A stretch of DNA of 64,000 nt from Taenia hydatigena (lineage: Eukaryota; Platyhelminthes; Cestoda; Cyclophyllidea; Taeniidae), in assembly GCA_036345935.2 (NCBI GenBank), contig JADWOT020000008.1:8946156-9010155 (forward strand), written 5' to 3'. Under the pieces are notes generated by a model. It made no database searches. It worked only from the letters and a program-made list of their open reading frames with translations, and was not told the origin of the DNA. Below are positions 1 to 11,750 of the stretch, piece after piece; within the stretch, counting starts at the first letter, position 1; each line of letters starts with the position of its first letter. The position numbers were made by a program, and so were the translations under genes.

Positions 1-2370
1 AAGTGTGGCTAGCGAATTTCGAGGCTTGCTGAATTCGTGGTTCGTGTAATGCTAAGATTCTGTTAACTCGCTTAATTAAATGCCTAAGCGCATTTTACTT
101 TAGGGTGATGTCTGCTGATTTTGGCTGTTGTAAGTCTTTTGCAAGTCATGATGAAGGTTGAGGAGTCTGTTTTTACTATTATTTGTTACCACTACTTCAT
201 TTGTGGGCAATGAATCGCGTATTAAATCGATGGACTTGCCGCTTGAGAGCAGTCGAACTAATTGAGACGAAACAGAGGTAACCTTCCTGGTTATGTGGCA
301 TTCATTGAAGAAACAACAAAATTGATTCCAGGAAACTGTAAGCGGATGATGCAGCGATTGTGTGGTGCAAATCTCTACCTCAGGTTTCTGTCTCTAGCAC
401 ATAGCTGAACTGAAACTGTTGGCTACAGTCATTCTAGTGGTTCACTGTGGGAGTTCACTTATCATGTGGCGTTTGCATGGCTTCCTTTCCTTTGCTCTAG
501 TCGATTTAGAAGTTGCTGACTGCAACGACAAGTGCAAATGAAAAGTTGCATGCTGACCTCGGTGAATGGATAAAGAATCATGATTGTTGGGAAGGTGGGA
601 AAGCGGTTTGGGTGTAACGCATCCATCGTTCCACTGAGAGATGGCATAACACCAGGAATCGTCTGAGTGTGGACGTGAAAGGAGATGCGAAATATCTTGG
701 ATTTGAAAATGCTAGAATCATAAATCGATGGTTTATTTCTAGTTAGTGATATTATTTAGGCCTATTTATGCGGGAATTTGATATCTCTTTAAGTAAATTA
801 CATGTCTTTAGCAGCAGGCGGTGAGCTGGAATGATTTCACTATATGGATTTGATTTATTCGCTTCCAAAAATGCTACTACACGCCATTTTTCAGTTGTAA
901 AGGATATGATCAATGCTCCCTCTCCGCTGTACAGTCGCTGGTGCGCCAAAAGGCTTGTCACTCTTTCATCATAAAGCTTACTGCCCAATTTGATAAGGTG
1001 TGATTAATTTAGCACTCCATGGATGAGGTGGAGAAATGCAGTGAAGGCGAACGCTCGCGGTGTTGAGTTCTTGGTGGGACTGTAGGTGTCACGAGATGGA
1101 TTCTTTCCTCGCCTCTTTTCTCGGCCGTAAGTGCAGCTGAGGTCTTGGTGACTCTATTGCCTTGTAGGAAGTGCAGTAAGTGTTCACCCTCTTCTTACCA
1201 ACGTTGCATGCATTTGATGCGTTGAGTAATGCAGAGTGGCCTAATGTCGTATCTTGAACGCGTTTTCCTTATTTGTTTGTTATAATTGGCTGATGTGAAG
1301 TGCTATAAGCATATTGGGTGAGATTGGAGAAGTGAAACACACGCAAGGGTGTTCTTGGTGAATAAATGCATTTATTTTATGCAAACGAGCTTTTGATGAA
1401 AAAACAATGGAGTATCTAAGCTGTTGTGAGTCCTTTGAAAAGAGGATGGGTGAAGTCATATTTTGGGGGTTCATCCTTTTTCTTAACGTACTCTATGAAT
1501 CGGTCATTTGGTGGCCTCTTTAGCTAGATTTTGCTTGCATTGGACACGAGCTAGCCGATGAACACGCAGGGCCGCGGTGTCCCTTTTGCAACTTCGTGGC
1601 CTACTTTTCATCTGTGGAGCGCCACAACAGTAGTCTCTATTGTGATTTTTTTATTTCCTTTCATGCATCTCCTTTGGATTATGGTAGTGTTGTCATTGGC
1701 ATTCAGTGTTTTCTAATTGTTAATGATTCATAAGGCACTAGTGACCATCATAATTCAGTTGTTAGGTTGGGTTGGCACAACTGATTGTCTGTGTGGTTTG
1801 GCCCAAGTTAGTACTCTGCAGCGAAGATGGCAGCAAGACGTATGAACTGCACGTGAGAAAATATTGCGTTTATATGTGATGGTAGTCCAGATTCATCCTA
1901 GTCACCGTGGTATCTCAGTGTGGAGGTAGAACTTGTCCTTGTAAATTCACAGAGGCAAATTGGTGGCGGATGAACTAACGAAGCCGATCAGAAGTATTTC
2001 TGACGTCAATTCTCTTACAGGCTCTGCCTCAAAGGAATGAGGTAAAAGCTTGCGTCTGCTTCGCTTATAGTTAGGGCGTTACGCAGAAATGTTGGGCTAG
2101 TCTTTGTCATGAGCTCAGCAAGGCGTTTGCGTAATGGACTTTAATGCAAATACCGATTTCATTGCAGTGCTTTGACATTATAATTATTCATTTTTGAGTT
2201 AACGGTTACCCTTCAGTGCCTGATTGCAAGTTTTTTCATCTATCCTGCTGTCACTTTCACTAACCGCCTTTATACCTCGTTAATCAGTAACATCGATTTT
2301 TACCGTTATCTCCACTTTCCTAACTGACAAGGAGTGCGATGCGACAAAGGCGATGGCTGACACATGACGA
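1..2370. other. No gene or repeat recognised
   Basis: I read both strands and see only short chance reading frames without splice-site support, no tRNA boxes and no similarity to the duplicated blocks further along. It may be intergenic or intronic. Confidence 0.4.
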
Positions 2371-2802
2371 TTGAAGCGACACGACTTAACAACTTTGAGC
2401 TCCCTTCTGCAATATCATCACCAAGACCGTCAACTTGGATTAGCCGTCAACAGTCTCCTCGACATGCCAATCACCTTCTGCTGCCGCAGTGCTGCACTTA
2501 GCGCTGACTCAGGTGACGTCTATTTCGCCAAATTCCTCATTCCACTGATAGCCCTCGCCCGCCAACTGTACTTCTTTGTACTCCTTTTGTATTTGGTGGT
2601 AGCGTACATCCTTGACAGCGTTGATGAGTGGCAGGCAAATGGTGCCACCGACTTGCTGATTACTGTTGTCGCTTCTGAAATCGAGGACACTAATGCTGAT
2701 GGTTGTGGTGCCACTGCTGTTGCCCTTGTGCCTTCCGTTGAGGCTATGGATTTGGTGACGTGGCAGTTCGTCGGTGTGATATGGAACGTGCAGGTACTGT
2801 AG
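2371..2802 (+). CDS. Unrecognised open frame, doubtful
   Basis: A 143-codon open frame, among the longest in the left 46 kb. It has a hydrophobic stretch around residues 54-80 (FLIPLIALARQ then YFFVLLLYLVVAYIL) that would make one membrane segment. Two frames on the opposite strand are also open over the same bases (about 2509-2927), which argues that base composition, not coding, keeps stops out. The first in-frame codon at 2371 is not a convincing start, and no splice partners were seen. It could be an exon fragment of an old gene or transposon. I do not recognise the protein. Confidence 0.15.
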   Translation: MKRHDLTTLSSLLQYHHQDRQLGLAVNSLLDMPITFCCRSAALSADSGDVYFAKFLIPLIALARQLYFFVLLLYLVVAYILDSVDEWQANGATDLLITVVASEIEDTNADGCGATAVALVPSVEAMDLVTWQFVGVIWNVQVL

Positions 2803-2929
2803 ATGATAGAGACGAATGATCTCATAAGATGGTGGCATATGGAGCACAAGTGGTTCATTTGTTCACTGTTGTCCTGCGGAAAAGATGGAGAGAGGGTTTT
2901 GCGACACCAACTTTGTTTGAACTGCAAGT

Positions 2930-3600
2930 TCTCTTCCCTTCCCTAGTATACACGCTGACGGGGTTAAACTGAACATTTATTTGGCTAATCAATAGTCACT
3001 GAAATTTAGCTTAGATATTTGCCTCTTTTTCCTATTCTTTAAACTAGACGAAAATTATGAAGACTTATTAGTCGACTGACATTTATTTGTAAAATCAAAA
3101 TTTTCTCTACTAATGCTGTGTGCTAGATTTCATTACAATGCTTGCAAGATTATCGCCTGCATTATATGCCCCTTTACAAAGATTATCCTCATTTGCTAAG
3201 ATTTTAAAATACTAGGACTGCTGCCTGATGGTTGAATACGGCCGGTTGTAGTCTGCGACGAACCTGTGCTTAGACCACCCAATAAAGTGATTCAAATTGC
3301 ATGTACTTCCCAGTTGTCGAGTGAGCACTTTAAGCGACGTTTGGTGTGGTTTTGCGTTGTGATGACTACAAACCGAATGGTGTTTGTCCACAGTACGCAA
3401 AATGTACTTCGTCGTTGTCAAATGTGTGACGGGTTCAACTAGTTAAGGTTTCCGTCTAACTCTCGAGTGATATTCGCTAAAAAAATGACAAGAAAAGAAA
3501 GCCGTGAGAACTTGCCACCAAAGGTGAGCTTCTTTTTATGCATTTATAAGTAGATCAAACTTGAATGAGAACTCCTCAGCTTGCGACTAACCGTGGTTCA
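2930..3600. other. No gene recognised
   Basis: AT-rich sequence with no open frame worth reporting and no match to the repeats in the window. Confidence 0.35.
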
Positions 3601-3602
3601 AA

Positions 3603-3990
3603 TGAGAAGATCTCGAGCCAGATTGTAACAGAGTGCAAGCATTCGGTCTGTGAGCACCCCGTGGTGGTGGAGCGTTTGTCTGTGCTGTCGCGGCACTGAG
3701 GCGACTCTCTTCCTTTTAAATGACTTTTACGATTTTCCATTGGTAATCGGTGATCCGCTGTGAGTCGCCTGTTGCGTTCTTATGATGTGCTCTCGAGAGA
3801 GACTGACGAAATGGGAGCATTCTGTATGTAAGCACCACCTGGTAGTTGGGCGTTTGCCCAAGTTATCGCAGCACCAACGCGTCTCTCCTCCTTTCAGATC
3901 CTTTCACGTTTTCCAGTGTTGCAAAGGAGAACTGCTGTGACAGTCGCCAGCTGTGTTTGTTATGAGGAGCTCTTGAGAGACTGTCGAAGT
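3603..3990 (+). repeat. Degenerate tandem repeat, unit about 180 bp
   Basis: Two units lie back to back, roughly 3632-3812 and 3813-3990. Each runs through the same landmarks in order: a gcattc start, a gtaagcacc/gtgagcacc block, ggtgg/ggtag then a gcgtttg core, gcgactctc/gcgtctctc, the run ttttacgattttcc or tttcacgttttcc, and a ctctcgagagagact or ctcttgagagact end. The end of a third unit can be read just before (3603-3631) and the start of another after 3990. Identity by eye is moderate, so the array is old. Confidence 0.6.
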
Positions 3991-4168
3991 GATATCATTC
4001 TGAATACGTTCGCATTGCCCTATGAATCCCCTTTTCTGTGCTGAACTGCAAAGACATAGTGCTACAGTTCCTCGTACCATTGTACAACTGAAATTTCCAT
4101 CTCCTTCACTGTTTCTAAGCAAGTCAGTGCGTAAAAATCTGCCCTCACTACGAGCTGTCCCGCTATCT

Positions 4169-5134
4169 GCAACACTGTTGCAATGCTTGCCTGAATCCGC
4201 CTTTGAACTGAGAGGCGATCAGTGACCACGAATAGGTTAGTGGAGGGAGCATCATCTGCAACTGAGAATGAAGCTAATCTGAATGAGCTCTGCCTCGATC
4301 ACTGGTTCCCCTGCCTATGTTATTATTGCACATAATACGAGGGCCTAAGGAACAAAGCTAACAATGAGAAACCATTTGTATTACACTGACAGCTGAGATA
4401 GTGGATCACTACCCATTACAGGATCCCTCACCCAGCCACGGCTCGTCCGAATTACATAGTGTATGGCTAAAAAATACTCAGTACATCAAATTCCAGCATT
4501 TGTGCAAATTTGTCTCTGCATTACGGGGTCGATATTCTAAATAGGGTGCAAAAACCAGGTCGATGACACACCCTGACGAAGATTGCTTAATGTAAGTAAT
4601 ATTGACTAACCCGCGGATGCGCCACAGTAGCCACTTTTGAGACGTGCGCATGTATGTGGTGGTCGGACCTTGTTGCATGCACTCGAAGGTGAAAAAGATA
4701 AAGCGACATAAGACGGGACAAACTGGAATGAAACTGGAACATTGCATCCTGCAAAATAAAAGATATTTTTTGAAGTGAGCTCTGATGTGCATAAGGCAAG
4801 GAACTATCAACCTACTCCATACCTTCCATTCGATAAAATCGTGTGATCAAGGGCTTATTATTGGTGACACTATCTGCGAACAATCGAAGGGACCGCTTGC
4901 TTGTCATTCACTTCCTTCGGCCTGCATGCTGCCCGGGTAGGTGCTTTTCCGAGGCACATGTGTCTCAACGCTTCCCAGTCTACTCATTCTTCTTGCATCG
5001 AACGCATGCACCCAAGCTACACGAGTGGTTATTGCTGTGTGATCGATGCATAGCATGCCCGTAGGAAAGCATGCGATTTCTGGCGACAATCAATTGTTGA
5101 AGTTATCATGCTTGAGACGAGTAATTCTTTAGCA
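4169..5134 (+). repeat. Left arm of near-identical inverted repeat
   Basis: This 966-nt segment is the reverse complement of 10786-11750. Over the whole length I found one difference, a T run of six here against five in the partner (near 4765). Identical frames of 61 and 73 codons occur in both arms in mirrored positions, but none looks like a known protein. The outer 60 bp match the end of the large old duplication at 11690-11750, so the right arm sits in its original context and this arm is the inserted copy. The outer edge begins in a near-palindrome (GCAACACTGTTGC). The inner edge abuts the SINE-bearing repeat at 5137. Confidence 0.9.
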
Positions 5135-5409
5135 GAGCCCAATTTTGATTCGAGGATGAAATTAAATGTGCGATCAATCACATGTGTTTATAAGCAGGCG
5201 ATAAAGTAGATGAGCAGATGAGAATACTAAAGAATAGACGATTAGATGAAGAGGCAAATAAAGGGAATGAATGATTGCTCGTGCATCTTGCAAAATTTAT
5301 TCACAGCAACAAACAGGCGCCAGGATTCGCCATGACTCCCATTTCATCGAATGTTGCTCAGCTAGTCACCGGTCAGCGAGAGCAGTACCTAGTTAGGCGC
5401 TGATTTCAG

Positions 5410-5953
5410 CGCTGAGAATGTGGCGAGGGGAAGAAGGCGTGGGGGACATGAGAAGTGAATATAAGAGAGTGAGTGTGAAGGTGAATGGGTGGGAAGGAGA
5501 TTGTAGTGAGAAAGTGAATGGAAAATGAGAGTAGAGAAATGGCGGTGGTGGTGGTGGTGGTGGTGGTGGTGGTGGTGGTGGTGGTGGTGGTGGTGGTGGT
5601 GGTGGTGGTGGTGGTGGTGGTGGTGGTGGTGGTGGTGGTGGTGGTGGTGGTGGTGGTGGTGAGGCAGGTTGGTAGGTTAGGGCATCGCTCTAATAACGTA
5701 GACGTCGAGGATTCAAGCCGCTCACCAGGCATGATAACTTCCTCATCCTTCATACTATTAGTCGATTTAGTACCTCCTTTCACCTAGTAACAGAGTAAGT
5801 AGCACATACATGTCTCTTGATGCATTTTTGTTGTTAGGCATGCATGGTGCCACTGCAAGCAGAGGAGGAGGTAGAGAATCCCTATTGCTTTGGCGGTATT
5901 CTAGTCCGGAATCTTTCGATCCGTAGTCAGACCCCCTGCCCATTAGGCCACTT
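5410..5953 (-). mobile_element. tRNA-Arg-derived SINE, copy S1
   Basis: Read on the minus strand, the element opens with a tRNA-like head. A box A (GGCCTAATGGG) is followed by an anticodon-arm sequence matching tRNA-Arg(ACG) (GTCTGACTACGGATC) and a degraded box B. The body carries a conserved block reading GCTTGCAGTGGCACCATG, then a second block (GATTCAAGCC on the plus strand near 5713), then a simple-repeat tail rich in ACC and TCC. The tail here has expanded into a long GGT/ACC microsatellite. No protein is encoded, as expected of a SINE relying on LINE machinery in trans. Related copies lie at 8438, 9362, 12509 and 44591. Confidence 0.75.
5544..5661 (+). repeat. (GGT)n microsatellite, about 39 units
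   Basis: An uninterrupted trinucleotide run inside the SINE tail. The matching position in copy S2 (about 9494-9514) has only a handful of units broken by GAT, so this copy has expanded. The poly-Val and poly-Thr frames across it are translation of the repeat, not proteins. Confidence 0.97.
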
Positions 5954-8437
5954 AGTCAGTCAGCAAATTACCTCTTTACCTCTTCTTCTCTTCTATTATC
6001 ATCAACATCTGCTGTTGCTGCTGCAATTAAGCAGCACACATCCTCCTCATATCGGTCTACTCGTTGCAACGGTAATTCAATAGCGCTAATGTTTCCTTAA
6101 GTACGAACTACTTCTGCTTCCAATGACGCCTGTAGCATTGGTAGTAGCTGTGTTTGCTGCAGATGCCTTCTGTATCAGACATGTCAGCCGGCGACAAACG
6201 GGCGGTGAGGAGCTCTCAAGTCCTTCACGACGTATGAGTTTCATGCCACAATCCTACAGCAAGATCACAAACAGAGCGAGGGGACCTACTGCTTAGAAGT
6301 GATTGCCAACGAGAATGGCAGGTTTATTCTAAATATTGCTCAGTCCCAAGCATCTCTCCTACTATCACTCCTAGCGATGAAGGCCTGGTGGCTAATAAAG
6401 GGCATACACTTTATCAATCCAAAAGTTTTTAAATACTGATCCGGAAAATGAGTTCCAATTAACCTATTAAGACATACCTTTGGTCAAATTAGAGTGAGTT
6501 TCGAAGCGTTGAGGGTTTAACTATATGAATTCATACACAAATATATTTTGTACACGGCCTAACCTAAATGGCGCCTTTGCGTTTGCGCAAGCTTCTTGCA
6601 TTCGTTTGCAATTAAAAACTCCCAACACGCAGTCAGATTTGGTGGCTAAAAGCGTAAATTATAGAACTCTATAGATCATCGACGTCAGCACTGCTATGAA
6701 TGAGAGTAGGTAATTGCTCTTGCGGCCAATAGATGCCCTATCTGTGGTTTTAAGTTATAAGGCGGCAAATAACCAAACCTGCATCCTGCTTTTTCCGTAC
6801 CTAGGTAAGTACACAAAATGTCGTTCTACCTCCTTTGTGCCAAAGAAGAGGCAGCACTGCCTCAACTAAGTTAAGGGGCATGGAGGAACTATAACATAGT
6901 TTTGGATATCGTTGTTTATGGGAGGTAGCAAAGAGTTTTCGTAGGAATGCCAACCTAAAGAAAGTGTATGAGTGGGACTAGGCATAAGAAAAGCAAAAGC
7001 ATTATGGACAGCTGAATAAAAATTGCAATTTTTTATCCTTCCAAGTGCGAACAGCTGCTCATGTTTGCACATACATCTTACCAAAAGAGAAATTCGCCAC
7101 TCATTTTTTACCACAACTTGCTGCTGCAACACAAAACAATTGATAAATGCGTAACTTAACCAACCGAATCACCAAGGCTGATGCCGAGCGAACGCTTCCC
7201 CACTTAGTACATTGGGAATATACAAAATATTTGCCAATGCTACCTGAGAGCCCAAAAACTTTAAAGCAGCACCACATTCTTCCCTTTTGCATTATCTATG
7301 GCTAATGGAGTTGATTCCAAATCTGCTGCATATTTTGTACGATTTCTTTTTAGGAAACTGGTACAATTCCTTTCCCAATTTTCGTTCGATGCCTCAAAAT
7401 GACTTATTCGAAGCGGTAAAGTCAAATCAGTGCCTATTTTCCCCGATAATGATTTTCGCAGGACGCGGCTTTTAATCCACTGCGTATTTTCTGGTGGAAT
7501 CCAATCTAAATTCTCATAATTAGTAGTGTCTAGTAACGTTTTAAACTAGCTACACGCTTCACACAAGCATGCCACTCCCAAAATTCGTTGATGCTTTTTG
7601 ATTTTTTGGTTCCATAAAATAGTCGTGCAGAAACTTTGATCCCCTTAGAATCTATTTCTGCTCCGTTGCACACGTCTTAGACCAAAATATCATGGCCCTT
7701 TGTATTTATCACCATTTTTGCCCTGACGCTATTGGTTGCAATATTTTATGGCCCTCACCTCCGTTTTAACCAGTTGCTTTTATGCCAGTAATGCAGACAT
7801 AAGGGCGCAAACGAATCCTGTTTCATTTTTGTATTAATGAGTACCGTTTGCTAGATAATAGCTTAAAAAACTAGGAGTGAATGCAAAGTTACAAAATAAG
7901 GTAGTTGCTCAAAAGCATAATGGAATTGGATAAACGGAAGGCTAGAGTTAAACACTGCTCTTAATTTGATTTGTTTGGTGGAAATCAATGCTAACAAAAG
8001 AACTTTTTAAAAAAATTGATCTTGATTGACTTCTTAACGCAACAGACATTGTGTAATGCCGTGCGGTCTTCCCCTTCTACTTGTGCTATCATAGCAGCGA
8101 ATAGATTCCTAAGGAACCTGATGGGCTAGTAGAAACACCCAGTACATTTAGAATGCAGCTAGCATGTACCTCTAAATTTACTACTCGAGATCAAACCTAA
8201 AGCGATCACTTATCCTTAAGAAACCAAGCAAATTTTATCAACCTCTGTCTTTCCTTCTAAGCATTGATACTAGGTGGTTTCGCAGCAAAACCACTGGTGT
8301 AGGTATTTACCGCCAGCTATCATTGTAGAAGAGGCGCACCTACTAAGACAGAGAAGAAAACCATTATATCCCGAGATAGTTTGATGCCTATCTTTCTCCT
8401 TACCTTCATTCGGAATGTGCTCCATAATTTTCCCTTT
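5954..8437. other. No gene recognised
   Basis: About 2.5 kb between SINE copies. I see short frames only, none with splice context or family resemblance, and no tRNA boxes. The sequence is mostly AT-rich and unique within the window. Confidence 0.35.
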
Positions 8438-8760
8438 TGCCTCCGCTGCTTGTAGTGGCACCGTATCTGTCCAGCGACGAACCAAAACAAGAAGGCACCA
8501 GAGGAATAAAGACAGTCAGTTGCACTAAAAAGGAAGAGATTATATTATTAGCATGTCCAGTGGGAGTCTCGTATCCTTGACATCCACACTATCAGGACAA
8601 TGCCTAACTTAATAGACCACCTCTCCACCACCAGTTTCCTTCCTTCTTCCTCATTCCTCTCCACTCCCTCTACCACCACCGATTTCCCACACCTTTACCT
8701 TCACACTCACTCCCTGACTCACTTTCGTCTTCAACCCCTCTCCTTCAATTAGGTGCTATG
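8438..8760 (+). mobile_element. tRNA-Arg-derived SINE, copy S5, 5' truncated
   Basis: This plus-strand copy lacks the tRNA head. It begins with the family block GCTTGTAGTGGCACCGT, continues with a CCTTGACATCCACACTATC block (compare the cctcgacatccatgctat block in S4 near 44759) and ends in the pyrimidine-rich tail with ACC/TCC and ttaccttcacactcac motifs. 5' truncation is usual for elements made by target-primed reverse transcription. It is probably an independent insertion, because its flanks do not match those of the other copies. Confidence 0.6.
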
Positions 8761-9104
8761 CGTTGCCGAAGTGAGATATGGGATGACTTATGTGGTAGTT
8801 AGGGTGTGACTGGACGGATTGGCGCATTTGACACGCCTCTACTGCTGGCCGTTCATACCACAGACTGACGGTGCGAATCTGGAGGTTGATGGGTCGGCTG
8901 CAGTGACTGATGGATGGTTGAGGAATGAGGCATGACACGGCAGAGCAGGGAAGAGCAGGCGTTATTTCATTCACATGCGAATTCAACGCTTTGGATCTTT
9001 TGCAGTTCACTCGCCCCAGCGGCAAATACACCTGTCGGACATCCGCAGAACGTGAAGCCAAGTGCACATCGCCTTGAGGCTACTGGTTAGAAAAGAGAGG
9101 AGTG

Positions 9105-9804
9105 GCAAAGTCCAATTGTGATTCGGTGATAAAATTGAATGTACAATCAATCATATGTATTTTTAAGCAGGTCAAACAGTAGAAAGAGCAGATGCGAATA
9201 CTAAAGAATAGACGATTGGATGAAATGGCAACTAAAGAGAATGAATGATTGCTCGTGCGTTTTGCAAACATTGCAAACATTGTTTCCACGACTCCCATTT
9301 CATCCGATTTTGCTCAGCTTGTCGCCGGTCAGCGAGGGCAGTACCTAGTTAGGCACTGCTTTTAGCGCTGAGAATGTGGCGAGGGGAAGAAGGCGTGGGG
9401 ACATGAGAAGTGAATATGAAGGAATGAGTGTGAAGGTAAGGGAGTAAAAATAGTTCGTAGTGAGAGAATGAAGGGAAAGGGAGAGTAGAAAATTGGTGGT
9501 GGTGGTGGTGATGGTGAGGCAGGTTGGTAGGTTGGGACGTCACTCAAATAGCGCAGGCGTCGAGATTTAAGCCCCTCATCAGGCATGATGACTTTTTAAC
9601 CTCCCACTATTAGTCGATTCATTGCCTTTCTCCACCTAGCGACAAAGTAAAGCAGCACGTACATGCCTCTTGATGCAGTTTGTTGTTAAGCATACATGGT
9701 GCCACTGCAAGCGGAGGAGGAGATAGAGAATCCCTATGGCTTTGGCGGCATTCTAGCCCGATATCTTTTGATCCGTAGTCAGACTCCCTACCCATTAGGC
9801 CGAC
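9105..9804 (-). repeat. Direct repeat, copy 2
   Basis: Partner of 5137-5953 in the same orientation, lacking the long GGT expansion. It holds SINE copy S2 and the shared 3' extension. It lies between the arms of the near-identical inverted repeat, as does copy 1. Confidence 0.75.
9362..9804 (-). mobile_element. tRNA-Arg-derived SINE, copy S2
   Basis: On the minus strand the element opens with a degraded tRNA-Arg-like head (box A ggcctaatggg near 9790-9800, anticodon arm ctgactacggatc). It then has the CTTGCAGTGGCACCATGTAT block, the second block near 9560-9580 and a short ACC/ATC tail. The gatgactttttaa segment and the acctagcgac segment line up with S1. It is paralogous to S1 through the direct duplication rather than an independent insertion. 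Confidence 0.7.
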
Positions 9805-10785
9805 ATTATTGAACCAAGGTTATGTCCCTATGATCGCAGTAACCCGTACATGCTGATTCCTTGATCTATTTGAAGGATTAAATCAAATCATCAATCTTAT
9901 CTGTTTTGTGCATCATCTTATCACAAAGCATAAAAACATAAATTTTGGCCTTGATCTTCCACTTTGTCAATGGCTAGTATTCACAAATTTGTAAGTCAAT
10001 GAATTAAATTAGGATCCACTGTGAGATTTCCCATACCTTCTAACGCATGGCTAGTCACATTCCGACAACTATGGTACCTCTTCTTACTGTGCTGCTTTTT
10101 CGAATAGCTACAATGCCAACAATTGTTTAACTCCACGGGTTTTTAGATAAGCCAACGAGGTTGGCCTAGATGGAGAGAATTCATACGGCTAGAGAAAGTT
10201 AGACCCCATGGGCATTATGTGACCTCGATTCGAGCATTGGGACAGGAGAACACGAGATTAGCTGTGTCTGATAAATCGTTAACTTTCAAATTATTAACAG
10301 GTAGGATCTTATTTGTTCAGTTAACTGTGTAAAGTAAAAAAAATTAATTGTCTTGAGCGTGTTGCGACAGCGAAGTATTCAGCAGTTTTTTTTGTAAAAT
10401 TTCGTAATCATGTCATAAGCATGTCCACTAGCATTCAACTGCTTAAAGCAGCCAAATGAAAATCTAGGATGTGCACTTTGTAGTGTTTAATACATATGGA
10501 GACGCTAAAACTGTCGTCGTCTGCACTGATTAAAAAAAGTCAAAACTTGAACACAACTAGAAGTCGACGAAAAGGGGATTGTTACTGAGTCTGCGCGGAC
10601 TAATTCTGACAATGTCACTATGTTACAAGCTGTTGTCGTTTTACGCGCTATCCTCGAAATTCAATCACCCGTACCCTGTGGCTATAGTGGTCAGTATATT
10701 TTCTCAGATGTGTTACTCTTGCTAGTAAGAACAGAACAAGGGCAAAGAAATGTGTAATTCACGGCAACTTATCACGCAAACATAA
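9805..10785. other. No gene recognised
   Basis: Just under 1 kb of AT-rich sequence between SINE S2 and the right inverted arm. It has no open frame of note and no match elsewhere in the window. Confidence 0.35.
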
Positions 10786-11750
10786 TGCTAAAGAATTACT
10801 CGTCTCAAGCATGATAACTTCAACAATTGATTGTCGCCAGAAATCGCATGCTTTCCTACGGGCATGCTATGCATCGATCACACAGCAATAACCACTCGTG
10901 TAGCTTGGGTGCATGCGTTCGATGCAAGAAGAATGAGTAGACTGGGAAGCGTTGAGACACATGTGCCTCGGAAAAGCACCTACCCGGGCAGCATGCAGGC
11001 CGAAGGAAGTGAATGACAAGCAAGCGGTCCCTTCGATTGTTCGCAGATAGTGTCACCAATAATAAGCCCTTGATCACACGATTTTATCGAATGGAAGGTA
11101 TGGAGTAGGTTGATAGTTCCTTGCCTTATGCACATCAGAGCTCACTTCAAAAATATCTTTTATTTTGCAGGATGCAATGTTCCAGTTTCATTCCAGTTTG
11201 TCCCGTCTTATGTCGCTTTATCTTTTTCACCTTCGAGTGCATGCAACAAGGTCCGACCACCACATACATGCGCACGTCTCAAAAGTGGCTACTGTGGCGC
11301 ATCCGCGGGTTAGTCAATATTACTTACATTAAGCAATCTTCGTCAGGGTGTGTCATCGACCTGGTTTTTGCACCCTATTTAGAATATCGACCCCGTAATG
11401 CAGAGACAAATTTGCACAAATGCTGGAATTTGATGTACTGAGTATTTTTTAGCCATACACTATGTAATTCGGACGAGCCGTGGCTGGGTGAGGGATCCTG
11501 TAATGGGTAGTGATCCACTATCTCAGCTGTCAGTGTAATACAAATGGTTTCTCATTGTTAGCTTTGTTCCTTAGGCCCTCGTATTATGTGCAATAATAAC
11601 ATAGGCAGGGGAACCAGTGATCGAGGCAGAGCTCATTCAGATTAGCTTCATTCTCAGTTGCAGATGATGCTCCCTCCACTAACCTATTCGTGGTCACTGA
11701 TCGCCTCTCAGTTCAAAGGCGGATTCAGGCAAGCATTGCAACAGTGTTGC
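10786..11750 (-). repeat. Right arm of near-identical inverted repeat
   Basis: Reverse complement of 4169-5134. The last 60 bp (11690-11750) also belong to the old 4.8-kb duplication, with similarity to 45665-45740 reversed, which fixes this arm as the source copy. The loop between the arms is 5651 nt. An open frame of 106 codons (11121-11441) exists here but is frame-shifted in the other arm by the single homopolymer difference, so it is unlikely to be coding. Confidence 0.9.

Larger units (their letters stand above)
5137..5953 (-). repeat. Direct repeat, copy 1, SINE plus 3' extension
   Basis: This block matches 9105-9804 in the same orientation, from the tRNA-like head at the high-coordinate end through the SINE body and about 270 bp beyond it. 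Shared landmarks include gaatactaaagaatagacg near 5226 and 9195, and cagtacctagttaggc near 5383 and 9340. Similarity is clear but imperfect, so it is much older than the inverted arms. Because both copies share the same 3' extension, this is either one longer retroposon or a segmental copy of one insertion. Confidence 0.75.

Noticed and set aside
4478..4810. Open frames of 106-110 codons in both inverted arms
   Set aside because: The one homopolymer difference between otherwise identical arms shifts the frame, and no protein family is recognisable.
5406..5787. Open frames of 89 and 125 codons with long poly-Val or poly-Thr runs
   Set aside because: They are translations of the GGT microsatellite and SINE on both strands.
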